Source: Sporosarcina cyprini (GTDB lineage: Bacteria > Bacillota > Bacilli > Bacillales_A > Planococcaceae). From it: a DNA stretch of 64,000 nt. The notes beneath the pieces are model-generated. The model was not told the DNA's origin and did no database searches. It saw only the letters and a list, made by a program, of their open reading frames with translations. The translations under genes and the position numbers were made by a program. Of the stretch, positions 36,865 to 44,855 are shown piece by piece. Position 1 is the stretch's first letter. Each line of letters starts with the position of its first letter. The stretch lies in assembly GCF_022048975.1 (NCBI RefSeq), contig NZ_JAKMHX010000018.1:124001-188000 (forward strand). Direction: 5' to 3'.

Positions 36865-37315
36865 CCTTTTCACCCTCCGTTCTACGATCTTTTAAGAAAC
36901 GGCTCGCTTCCAACAGATCATTTGTGCAAAGTTGTACAGCATTCGGTGCAAATACAGCCCTGTCCTCAGCATCCATATATTCGGACAAAGGAATCGACTT
37001 AAAGAACTTTTTCCACTTATGTTGCTGCTCCAGCTTTTTATATTCTTTCTGTATTTCATCATAATCAATTTTATTGATGACAAAGACAGGACGTTTTGGA
37101 TCAACGTTTGGGAATCTCTCATATAAGATCCTTAAATGATCTTGATCGAACTCTTCGTTCACAATATAAGAGGAGGTGCCGACATTCTCAGCTACATCCA
37201 TCAATTCGTCCGTCCATGTTTCAAATTGGTGTTCGTCCACCTGACCATCTGAAAAAATCCCTACGCCATAATAAACTATATTGTCTGCTTCTCGCTTCTT
37301 TTTTCTTCCGAACAT
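36857..37315 (-). CDS. Conserved hypothetical protein
   Basis: A 152-residue, highly charged cytoplasmic protein not recognised. It starts MFGRKKKREADNIVYYGVGI and has a YIVNEEFDQDHLRILYERFP segment, VFVINKIDYDEIQKEY, and an acidic/basic C-terminus. VINKID resembles a G4 motif, but no P-loop is present, so GTP binding is not supported. The start ATG follows GAGGG. It is coupled to the small membrane protein downstream. Confidence 0.75.
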   Translation of the reverse strand: MFGRKKKREADNIVYYGVGIFSDGQVDEHQFETWTDELMDVAENVGTSSYIVNEEFDQDHLRILYERFPNVDPKRPVFVINKIDYDEIQKEYKKLEQQHKWKKFFKSIPLSEYMDAEDRAVFAPNAVQLCTNDLLEASRFLKDRRTEGEKDE

Positions 37316-37384
37316 TATACATCCCTCATTTCTGCTACTCCTTTCTTACGAACCGGCTTTTAAAAGGTTCCCAAAAATATTTTA

Positions 37385-37445
37385 TACAGTACCTTGCATT
37401 AAACAATACTGAATGATATATTATTAACAACAGTACTGTGCATTA
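37385..37445 (+). promoter_or_regulatory. padR promoter with paired direct-repeat operator
   Basis: TTGCAT (37395-37400), 17 bases and TATATT (37418-37423) form the promoter. Two near-identical 16-mers, ACAGTACCTTGCATTA (37386) and ACAGTACTGTGCATTA (37430), lie 44 bases apart, one over the -35 and one near the transcript start, a fitting arrangement for self-repression by the PadR protein. Confidence 0.7.
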
Positions 37446-37474
37446 CATAGTAGTGTAGGAAAGGAGGCTATGTC

Positions 37475-37798
37475 GTGAATATCCAATTTAAAAAAGGAGT
37501 TTTGAATTTATGTGTTCTCGTCCTGCTTGATAAGCAGGATCGTTACGGCTATGAACTCGTTCAAAAAATCTCCGATCAGATTTCCATATCGGAAGGTTCG
37601 GTCTATCCCCTATTGCGCCGGCTGACAAAGGAAGGCTATTTTACAACCTATCTAAAAGAATCGAACGAAGGGCCGCCTCGTAAATACTATCAATTGACGG
37701 AGACGGGACGAACGTACTTGCACGAACAATTGGAAGAATGGCGGGCTTTCACGAATGGCGTTAATACTTTGATAGAGGAAGGTGTTCACAATGACTGA
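37475..37798 (+). CDS. PadR family transcriptional regulator
   Basis: A 107-residue PadR protein. The winged helix shows [40 protein letters not shown] and [15 protein letters not shown]. It is expected to be a repressor that controls its own operon. Translation starts at GTG behind AAAGGAGG. Its stop overlaps the start of the HAAS/DUF4097 gene, a pairing common in Bacillota. Confidence 0.92.
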   Translation: MNIQFKKGVLNLCVLVLLDKQDRYGYELVQKISDQISISEGSVYPLLRRLTKEGYFTTYLKESNEGPPRKYYQLTETGRTYLHEQLEEWRAFTNGVNTLIEEGVHND

Positions 37799-38822
37799 AG
37801 GACAATTTATTTCAGAGCTTGAACTGGCTCTCGCACGGCTTCCGCTCGATGAACGGAATGATATTCTACAGGATATCCGGGAGTATTTTCTCCATGGCAG
37901 AACAGATGGCAAATCGGATGATGAGATTGCGGCTTCTCTCGGTTCGCCTTCAAAAATTGCAGCAGAACTGCTTGCTTCGTATCCGTTTTCCGAAGAAAAA
38001 GTAGTTCAGTCGAATGATTCTGATCAGGTGATCACCATCCAAAACGATCAGTATGCGAATGTCGATATTCAAGTGCAGCACGGTTCACTCACTTTGCTGC
38101 CATCAGCAAATTCAGTGACGACAGTCGAACTGACAGGTGCAAACGAACGGATGGAATTGGAGGCAGAGGTGATCGGGGACACACTTGTCGTGAAACTCCG
38201 AAATAAGTTCCACTGGTCCTTCCTCTTCAACTTTAATGTAAAGGCGGTGGCAGTACGCGTGTTTATTCCTAAAAAGCTTTATCAGTCCATTGCGATGAAA
38301 ACAGATAATGGCCGCATTGAAACCGAAAAGATGCTATGTAAATCTATGACGGCTGAAACAGATAACGGACGGGTCATCGTGACGGAAGTGGCGACATCCT
38401 TCTTGCACGCTGAATCGGACAATGGGCGGATTGAAATTGAAAAGGTACAGACCGATCAGTTGAAGGCAAAAACAGACAACGGACGCGTCAGCTTGCGCTA
38501 TGTCGATGCAGAGACCGTTTATGCGGAATCCGATAACGGACGGATTGAACTGGAGGAAGTCTCCGGAGAAGTGACAGCTATTACAGATAATGGACGCATC
38601 ATATGTACTTCAGAAGAAATTAATCGGAACATAGACTTCCAAACGGATAACGGCAGCATTGAACTCCATTCTCGCACGACTCCGACAGACGTCACGATCT
38701 ATGCAAAAACAGGGCATGGACGAATCGATGTGTACGGTGAGAAAAACAAGAAAACTGTGTTCGGCAACGGCTTCCATACTGTTAAACTGAAGACAGATAA
38801 CGGACGAATTACTGTGCGATAA
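37791..38822 (+). CDS. HAAS-domain protein with DUF4097 beta repeats
   Basis: A 343-residue protein. Residues 1-75 are a HAAS-type helical domain usually paired with PadR ([21 protein letters not shown]). After a linker, residues about 170-343 form about nine repeats of roughly 20 residues, most holding TDNGRI or SDNGRI (variants DNGS and GHGR), a DUF4097 parallel beta coil. There is no signal peptide; only a short hydrophobic [16 protein letters not shown]. The ATG at 37791 overlaps the padR stop. It probably senses envelope state or stabilises PadR; exact role unknown. Confidence 0.85.
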   Translation: MTEGQFISELELALARLPLDERNDILQDIREYFLHGRTDGKSDDEIAASLGSPSKIAAELLASYPFSEEKVVQSNDSDQVITIQNDQYANVDIQVQHGSLTLLPSANSVTTVELTGANERMELEAEVIGDTLVVKLRNKFHWSFLFNFNVKAVAVRVFIPKKLYQSIAMKTDNGRIETEKMLCKSMTAETDNGRVIVTEVATSFLHAESDNGRIEIEKVQTDQLKAKTDNGRVSLRYVDAETVYAESDNGRIELEEVSGEVTAITDNGRIICTSEEINRNIDFQTDNGSIELHSRTTPTDVTIYAKTGHGRIDVYGEKNKKTVFGNGFHTVKLKTDNGRITVR

Positions 38823-38869
38823 GCTAAGTATAGTTCCTCCACTTGAAGTGGCATGCAAGTTTCTCTGAA

Positions 38870-38906
38870 AACTCCTTTAACAACGGATTCCGTTGAAAGG
38901 AGTTTT
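38870..38906 (+). terminator. Terminator of the padR operon
   Basis: Stem AAACTCCTTT / AAAGGAGTTT with an inner AACGGATTCCGTT fold, followed by a T run. Confidence 0.85.
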
Positions 38907-39087
38907 TTTATTTCCTCCTACACTGTCTTACGAATAGTCCGCAGTATCGTTACCTCCATCTACCTAACCGTCCAACTACACTTGTTCCCGATCGATCGCC
39001 AGCGAATTAATAAATATCAACTGAATATGATATAGTTAACAGCAACAACCAAGCATTCAATTCATGACAAAGAAAAGGTGATGGATC

Positions 39088-39537
39088 ATGACGACAATCT
39101 ATGTAGACGGAGATGGCTGTCCTGTTGTGAATGAAACGATAGGTGTAGCCAAATACTTTAAGCTGCCTTGTGTGCTCATCTGCGACACAGCTCATGAAAT
39201 GCATCGAGAGGGCGCCGAGACAATCATCGTTTCTAAGGGAGCAGATGCGGTCGATTTCGTGCTCGTAAACCGAGTGAAAAAAGGCGATATCGTCGTGACG
39301 CAAGATTATGGCTTGGCCGCTATGGTACTTGCTAAGCAAGGATATCCCATCGACCAGAATGGCCGGCTTTATACAAACGATAATATTGATCAATTGCTTT
39401 ACGCGAGACATACAGCGCAAAAAGTGCGCATGGCTGGAGGACGGTTGCGCGGACCGAAAAAGAGGACGAAAGACCAAACGGAATCCTTCCTTAACAGCTT
39501 GCGTGATTTGTGCAGAGCGATCCTTCCCTCTCCATAA
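39088..39537 (+). CDS. YaiI/YqxD family (UPF0178, DUF188) protein
   Basis: A 149-residue protein with the NYN/PIN-like start IYVDGDGCPVVNET, then IIVSKGADAVDFVLVNRVKKGD and IVVTQDYGLAAMVLAKQ, all typical of UPF0178. PIN-like folds suggest a nuclease, but this has not been shown for the family. The ATG follows AAAGGTGATGGATC. Monocistronic. The following 39538-39872 stretch has no gene I can support. Confidence 0.88.
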   Translation: MTTIYVDGDGCPVVNETIGVAKYFKLPCVLICDTAHEMHREGAETIIVSKGADAVDFVLVNRVKKGDIVVTQDYGLAAMVLAKQGYPIDQNGRLYTNDNIDQLLYARHTAQKVRMAGGRLRGPKKRTKDQTESFLNSLRDLCRAILPSP

Positions 39538-39872
39538 CGACAAAACTGCTTTGTGGCTTACCGGGCCGCATTGCGGTTTGCATACGATATTTTCCCTCTA
39601 TAAAGTAGGCAGGCCTTCATACCAATGCACGCCAGCTCATATATTACATAAATGGTTACTAACACAACAAATCTTTCACTGTTATGGCAGTTCTTCCTGC
39701 AACATGGACTTGCCATCTAAGATTTCCAATACACTTCAACTTAGAACAGTTATTGATGCCTCACCCAAGATCACCCTATGCCTCTCTATTTCTCACATCT
39801 TAGATCCCTAGTTTTTCACCTTCTCATGAATCTTTTAAGGACAAGTCAGCATATGTTTAACAACCTAGCTAT

Positions 39873-39907
39873 AAAGGGAATTCAATAATAGATACATATT
39901 CCCTTTT
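39873..39907 (+). terminator. Weak hairpin before bpsA
   Basis: AAAGGGAA and TTCCCTTTT flank an 18-nt loop. It may end a transcript entering from the left, but the stem is short and the loop large. Confidence 0.3.
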
Positions 39908-39960
39908 ACAATAAACGGAACCTATTTGAACAGCGTGATTATGAAATCTGGAGGTAACTC

Positions 39961-41040
39961 ATGCCGAAAATTCAATCTGTTAGTACATTCGAGCCGCCTT
40001 TTGAAGTGAAACAGGAGGCAGCTGTCGAACTGACCCGCTCCTTATTCAGCGAGAAATTCAAGGATATTGAGCGGCTTTTGCGCGTGTTCCAAAATGGAGA
40101 CATTGAAAAGCGTGATGTTTGCATGCCGCTCGAGTGGTATGGAAAGCATCATGATTTTGAGGAAAGAAATGAACTGTATATCGCCCATGCCGTGGAATTT
40201 GGAGCTGCGGCAATCCGTAAGTGTTTAGATGGAGAAGGCATGCTGGATGAGCCGGTTGCCGAGCGGGAAATTGACGCGATCTTCTTCATTTCCAGTACTG
40301 GCCTGGCGACTCCGAGCATCGAAGCAAGGATCATGAATCGTCTCCCCTTCCGTGATGACGTGAAGCGGATACCGATATGGGGACTGGGATGTGCTGGAGG
40401 GGCAGCTGGCATCAGCCGGGCTTTTGAATATTGCCAAGCCTTTCCGGAAGCGAAAGTTCTTGTGCTTGCTGTCGAGTTATGCAGCCTCACCTTCCAAAAA
40501 GACGATTACACAAAAAGCAATCTAGTCGGTGTTTCCTTGTTTTCGGATGGTGTCGCTTGCGCACTTATTACAGGAGACCAGTCTTCCATCTCTTCCAGCC
40601 ACCCAAAACCGGCTATTCTTTCAACCACTTCGAAAATGATGCCCGATTCGGAAGATGTGATGGGCTGGGATATTAAAAATAATGGGCTGTACGTTGTCTT
40701 TTCGAAAAGTATTCCTTCTATCATTACCAATTGGCTCGGACCCTTTGTCCATGAATTTTTAGACAGAAATGAACTGTCACAGAAGGAAATCACCCACTTT
40801 GTCGCGCATCCCGGCGGCAAGAAAGTGTTGCAAGCGTACGAGGAGGCTCTTCATTTTGATTCGACTAAGACCGAGATTTCACGGAACGTATTACGGCAGC
40901 ACGGCAATATGTCGTCACCTACCGTTCTCTATGTCTTAAAAGAGTTTATGAATCAAAGGCCTTCTAAAGGGGAATATGGATTGATGGCGGCATTAGGGCC
41001 GGGATTTTGCGGTGAGTTGCTGCTATTGCGCTGGGAGTGA
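39961..41040 (+). CDS. bpsA: Type III polyketide synthase (BpsA/BcsA-like)
   Basis: A 359-residue chalcone-synthase-fold enzyme. The triad is visible: Cys in IWGLGCAGGAAG, His in THFVAHPGGKKV and Asn in LRQHGNMSSPTVLYVL. In B. subtilis, BpsA condenses long acyl-CoA with malonyl-CoA into triketide or tetraketide alkylpyrones. The ATG follows CTGGAGG. The next gene, 9 bases later, is the matching methyltransferase, supporting the alkylpyrone role. Confidence 0.92.
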   Translation: MPKIQSVSTFEPPFEVKQEAAVELTRSLFSEKFKDIERLLRVFQNGDIEKRDVCMPLEWYGKHHDFEERNELYIAHAVEFGAAAIRKCLDGEGMLDEPVAEREIDAIFFISSTGLATPSIEARIMNRLPFRDDVKRIPIWGLGCAGGAAGISRAFEYCQAFPEAKVLVLAVELCSLTFQKDDYTKSNLVGVSLFSDGVACALITGDQSSISSSHPKPAILSTTSKMMPDSEDVMGWDIKNNGLYVVFSKSIPSIITNWLGPFVHEFLDRNELSQKEITHFVAHPGGKKVLQAYEEALHFDSTKTEISRNVLRQHGNMSSPTVLYVLKEFMNQRPSKGEYGLMAALGPGFCGELLLLRWE

Positions 41041-41049
41041 GGTGCCATC

Positions 41050-41583
41050 ATGTTATTTTATTGGATCATCGGGATTGTCATCGTCCAAAGGCTGATAGAA
41101 TTGCTCGTTGCCCGGAGAAATGAACGTTGGATGAAAAGCCAAGGTGCCATTGAAGCAGGCGCATCGCATTATCGGTATATGGTAGCCATGCATGTTTGCT
41201 TTTTTGTTTCATTGCTAGCAGAAGTTTTCTATTTCGACTTGTCCCCTCCTCCACTCTGGCCGGTTTGGCTTGGCATCTTCCTGCTCGCCCAAGTGATGCG
41301 GATCTGGTGTCTCGCTTCTCTAGGGAAGTACTGGAATACAAAAATCATTGTCCTGCCAGGAGCAAACGTCGTACGGAGAGGGCCGTACAAATTTATCCGG
41401 CATCCGAATTACGTAATCGTCGCAACCGAACTGATCGTGCTACCTTTGTTATTTAACGCGTACTTTACTGCAATCTTATTTTCGTTATTAAATATTTGGA
41501 TGATGACTGTACGGATTCCGGAAGAGGAGAAAGCGCTCAAAAATGAAACGGACTATCGGGATGTCTTTTCGATGAAGTCATAA
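41050..41583 (+). CDS. bpsB: Isoprenylcysteine methyltransferase-like protein (BpsB/YpbQ-like)
   Basis: A 177-residue membrane methyltransferase of the ICMT/PEMT fold, with about five helices and the SAM-site signature RRGPYKFIRHPNYVIVATE. In B. subtilis, the equivalent protein (YpbQ) O-methylates alkylpyrones made by BpsA. Its gene starts 9 bases after bpsA behind GAGGTG, so the two form an operon. Confidence 0.88.
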   Translation: MLFYWIIGIVIVQRLIELLVARRNERWMKSQGAIEAGASHYRYMVAMHVCFFVSLLAEVFYFDLSPPPLWPVWLGIFLLAQVMRIWCLASLGKYWNTKIIVLPGANVVRRGPYKFIRHPNYVIVATELIVLPLLFNAYFTAILFSLLNIWMMTVRIPEEEKALKNETDYRDVFSMKS

Positions 41584-41599
41584 GAAGTTTAGAATTAGA

Positions 41600-41632
41600 A
41601 AAGGCGAGGGCCATATTGCTTCCCTCGCCTTT
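41600..41632. terminator. Bidirectional terminator between bpsB and nhaC
   Basis: Perfect 11-bp stem AAAGGCGAGGG / CCCTCGCCTTT followed by TTTT on +; the A run before it serves the minus-strand nhaC gene. Confidence 0.9.
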
Positions 41633-41649
41633 TTTGTTGCAGCGGATTG

Positions 41650-43029
41650 TCAATTAATTCGTGTCAATGTTTTTCCCATAAAGCCAAACAGCACTGTTAA
41701 GATCGGTGACAACAGGCAGAAGAAGGCAAATGGCAAGTAATCGACTGTCGAAACACCTAGCACATCTGTTATGAAAATCCCGCACACACTCCATGGCACG
41801 AGCGGGTTGACTACAGTACCTGCGTCTTCCATGACACGGCTCAAGTTTTTATTGGCCAGACCCAGCTTTTCGTATTGGGTTTGGAATGCCTGGCCTGTCA
41901 GCAAGATGGACAAGTATTGTTCTCCGATCAGCACGTTGATGCCGATTGCCGTAAGCGCTGTAGCTGAGATGACGGCATACGTTTTACGGAGCAATGAAGA
42001 AACAAGATCGAGCAGCGTTTGAACGATGCCAAGTGTGAACAATAAGCCTCCCATGCTTAACGCCAGCAGGACAAGACCGACTGTAAACATCATACTTTCC
42101 AATCCGCCGCGAGTTAACAGCTTGTCTACATCTTCCACGCCAGTCGCTGAAGTAAAACCGCCAAATAAAATGCTGAAAACCTGGTCCAATCCATAGCTTT
42201 GATGGAAATAGGAAAGCAGCACGGCTACGAATGAACTGATTGCCAATGTTAAAATGGCCGGCACTTTGCGGATCGTCAGAATGAAAAGCAAGACGAGTGG
42301 AATCATGGCATACCAATGGATAGATCCTGTTTGAAGCAAACCGTCTTTGAACACATTGATTTTATCCAAGTCGGCCGTTTGCACTTTCGGTGATATCACT
42401 GCGAATAATCCAAATGAAATGACAAAGGCAGGAATGGTCGTCCAAGCCATATTGCGGATATGTTCAAAAAGATCCACCTTTACAATCGAGGATGCCAAGT
42501 TCGTCGTATCCGACAACGGAGACATCTTATCCCCGAAAAATGCACCCGATACGATCGCTCCTGCCGCAATCGGAAGCGATAATTCCATGACATGCGCCAT
42601 TCCGATAAAAGCGACACCCACGGTCGCTACTGTCGTCAAGGAACTGCCGATGGAAACCCCGACAATCGCGGTGACGACAAATACAATTGCAAAAAAGAAC
42701 GACGGTGTCATCATTTGAAAGCCTAAATAGATCAATGTCGGAATCGTGCCGCTCATAATCCAGCTGCTGATGAGCATTCCGATGAAGAAAAATAGGAACA
42801 CGGCGCTCATGCCGGCCCCTGCCCCATCTACCAGTCCCTTTTCCAAGCTTCGGAACGGAATTCCTTTGGCCAGTCCGTAAGCAAAGAGCAATAACACAGA
42901 GAAAAGAATGGGAAGATGCGGCACCGCATCAAATGCGATAATGCTTGTGCTGATAATCAATATAATGGCAACAACCATCGCAATCGATTCAAATGCGGAT
43001 GGTTTCTGGATGGCTTTGATGTGATTCAT
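41650..43029 (-). CDS. nhaC: NhaC-family Na+/H+ antiporter, possibly an amino acid transporter
   Basis: A 459-residue, 11-12 helix NhaC-family transporter. Family blocks include GVSIGSSLTTVATVGVAFIG, SGAFFGDKMSPLSDTTNLAS and EDAGTVVNPLVPWSVCGIF. NhaC members exchange Na+ for H+, or for malate and lactate. Here it lies behind a T-box leader whose specifier best reads as Tyr, which favours a tyrosine (or related amino acid) transporter rather than simple Na+ homeostasis. The start ATG follows AGGAGG. Confidence 0.88.
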   Translation of the reverse strand: MNHIKAIQKPSAFESIAMVVAIILIISTSIIAFDAVPHLPILFSVLLLFAYGLAKGIPFRSLEKGLVDGAGAGMSAVFLFFFIGMLISSWIMSGTIPTLIYLGFQMMTPSFFFAIVFVVTAIVGVSIGSSLTTVATVGVAFIGMAHVMELSLPIAAGAIVSGAFFGDKMSPLSDTTNLASSIVKVDLFEHIRNMAWTTIPAFVISFGLFAVISPKVQTADLDKINVFKDGLLQTGSIHWYAMIPLVLLFILTIRKVPAILTLAISSFVAVLLSYFHQSYGLDQVFSILFGGFTSATGVEDVDKLLTRGGLESMMFTVGLVLLALSMGGLLFTLGIVQTLLDLVSSLLRKTYAVISATALTAIGINVLIGEQYLSILLTGQAFQTQYEKLGLANKNLSRVMEDAGTVVNPLVPWSVCGIFITDVLGVSTVDYLPFAFFCLLSPILTVLFGFMGKTLTRIN

Positions 43030-43060
43030 GATGAATTCCTCCTATCTTCCTAATCAATAT

Positions 43061-43262
43061 AAAAAACCCCTTCATCCCTAAAATAAGGGACGAAGGAGTT
43101 CTCCGCGGTACCACCCTAGTTGATGACGTACAAACGCCATCCGCTCAATGAAAAGCTGGAAGACAAACGGATGGTGTAATTCAATATGCCGCCGCCTGGA
43201 TTTTCACTACCCATCCAGTCTCTGTCTTCTGCAAACGACATCTCTACTCGGCCATCCTTCCA
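43061..43262 (-). promoter_or_regulatory. T-box riboswitch (likely tyrosine) upstream of nhaC
   Basis: On the minus strand the leader has the antiterminator T-box AGGGTGGTACCGCGG (43103-43117), a terminator (43061-43100) ending in TTTTTT, and a Stem I closed by GGATGG (43252-43257) with CCATCC (43169-43174). The internal loop has an AGTA element and GAATTACACC; read before ACC, the specifier is TAC (Tyr) at 43176-43178. A direct GAA-plus-codon reading would give TTA (Leu). Confidence 0.9.
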
Positions 43263-43457
43263 AGCCATTTATGTAATTGGAATGAAATAATTTATTGTAT
43301 AGTGTTGAATCTTATCATGTTTCCGCAAGATGTCAAGTGGTTGCCGACTGATAAAACATTAATTATTACTAGGGAAGAAATTAGGTAATCCGCATTCATA
43401 TCGTCTCAAGTATTAGCTTTCTGACGGGAAATAAATTTTTACTACTGTAAAAAATAT

Positions 43458-43516
43458 GTCCCTGTTGAAAATAGGGACCGTAAGCTTTACTCTCGCATAA
43501 GCTTCCTTACAGTCCC
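43458..43516 (-). terminator. Overlapping hairpins downstream of the cupin gene
   Basis: GTCCCT / AGGGAC (43458-43463, 43473-43478) with TTTTTT after it on minus is a terminator. GGGACCGTAAG / CTTACAGTCCC (43474-43484, 43506-43516) uses the same GGGAC bases, so both cannot form together. It lies about 60 bases after the cupin stop. Confidence 0.6.
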
Positions 43517-43579
43517 AATTTATAGTACACTTTGGTATCTCTTGAAAACTTTATTTCTTTGGAAATGGGGTCAAAGAAT

Positions 43580-44134
43580 TCATTCGGCTTTCATGGCATC
43601 CATCTTAGTTGCATGAATTGTGCCGAATGGATGTTCCGGGGGAGCATAAATTGTGAAAAGTTTAAGAGGTCGGTTACCTGTGTTAATTAAATTATGCCAT
43701 TTTCCTGCAGGTATCATGATCGCATCTTTTGCGCTTACTCTTTTACGAAAATATAAATTATCTCTAGTATCACCAATACTAATGTAACCTTCACCATCTT
43801 CAATACTTACAAATTGGTCTACATTAGGATGTACCTCTAAACCAACGTCGTCTCCAACATTAATGCTCATTAATGTTACCTGCAAATTTTCTCCAGTCCA
43901 TATCGCTTTGCGAAAAGCATTGTTTTGCTTGGCTGCTTTTTCAATATTTATGACAAATGGCTGTCTTCCAAAATCCTCTAATTTATTGTTTGTATCGCTC
44001 GGGTATTGTTGGTTACTCCAATAATTATGCTGCCATCTTTGATAATCAGATCCCTGATTACCCCAATACAAAGTATTGTATTGATTGTGCATCGGATAAT
44101 ACCAAGGGTTATGATGACAAGTACAATAATTCAC
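43580..44134 (-). CDS. Cupin-domain protein with aromatic/Asn-rich N-terminus
   Basis: A 184-residue protein. Residues 1-50 are rich in Tyr, Asn, Gln, Trp and His (CHHNPWYYPMHNQYNTLYWG). Residues about 55-180 are a cupin: GDDVGLEVHPNVDQFVSIED and PAGKWHNLINTGN carry the His/Glu metal positions. The N-terminus resembles spore-surface or coat proteins, so a spore role is possible but unproven. It starts at GTG behind AAGGAGGAG. The gene is markedly AT-rich, like the neighbouring ars genes. Confidence 0.82.
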   Translation of the reverse strand: MNYCTCHHNPWYYPMHNQYNTLYWGNQGSDYQRWQHNYWSNQQYPSDTNNKLEDFGRQPFVINIEKAAKQNNAFRKAIWTGENLQVTLMSINVGDDVGLEVHPNVDQFVSIEDGEGYISIGDTRDNLYFRKRVSAKDAIMIPAGKWHNLINTGNRPLKLFTIYAPPEHPFGTIHATKMDAMKAE

Positions 44135-44352
44135 TTCATTCTCCTCCTTGATTTCAACATTACCCTTTATTTTATGTAAGCGACCTTATGCAGGTGTTAC
44201 TTTTGCCTGTCTTTTATTATTTCATCGCAAATAAGATAACGCTATATATTTTCAACTATATAGCTGACACTTTCGAGAGAATAAAACAACGATGAATATA
44301 GAACAATAATGCTATATTTATTACCTCATTATTAACTAGAAGAATTGAGAAT

Positions 44353-44829
44353 CTATTTTATTATCCTTTTTTCCATCAGACAGTTATTGTGCCAAACACC
44401 ATCTCGCTCTGCGATTTTCTCTCGAATGCCTACTATACGGAAACCACACCTTTTATGTAATCGAATGCTCGCTTCGTTTATTTCAAATATGGAGGACTGT
44501 AACATCCAGTACCCAATATTCCTCGCCTCCTCCTCTAGGTGCAATAGGAGACGTGTTCCAATTCCTCTCCCTTCCACCTGGTCCCGAATGTAAACACTGA
44601 CCTCTCCCACTCCTCTATATGCTGCGCGAGATGAAATAGGAGTTAGAGAGATCCAGCCTACAATCATGTCATTTTCTTCAAATACAAAACGAAGAGCAGG
44701 ATGAAATTTCAGATCCCACGCCTCCATTGTCGGTACATGAGTTTCAAATGTTGCCATTCTGGTATCCATACCTTGTTGGTAAATTTCCAGAACGGCTGGT
44801 AAATCTCTCGATTCCATTTTACGAATCAT
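44353..44829 (-). CDS. ArsN/PAT-like N-acetyltransferase
   Basis: A 158-residue GNAT of the phosphinothricin acetyltransferase group: YQQGMDTRMATFETHVPTME at the N-terminus, acetyl-CoA motif VEGRGIGTRLLLHLEEEARN, and NEASIRLHKRCGFRIVG. ArsN1 relatives in ars operons acetylate arsinothricin, the arsenic analogue of phosphinothricin. It starts 26 bases after the flavoprotein gene behind AAAGGGGGAG, so it belongs to the ars cluster. Arsinothricin resistance is inferred; a general PAT is the alternative. Confidence 0.82.
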   Translation of the reverse strand: MIRKMESRDLPAVLEIYQQGMDTRMATFETHVPTMEAWDLKFHPALRFVFEENDMIVGWISLTPISSRAAYRGVGEVSVYIRDQVEGRGIGTRLLLHLEEEARNIGYWMLQSSIFEINEASIRLHKRCGFRIVGIREKIAERDGVWHNNCLMEKRIIK

Positions 44830-44855
44830 TTTACTCCCCCTTTATGGGTTTGTCT

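Noticed and set aside
36857..37315. GTPase from the VINKID phrase
   Set aside because: No P-loop or other G motif is present.
39308..39811. Long + strand frame after the YaiI-like gene
   Set aside because: It begins inside the YaiI gene in another frame and its tail shows no domain, ribosome site or codon bias.
44241..44264. ArsR-like operator GCTATATA / TATATAGC before the GNAT end
   Set aside because: It lies downstream of the last ars gene, not at a promoter, and differs from the arsR palindrome.
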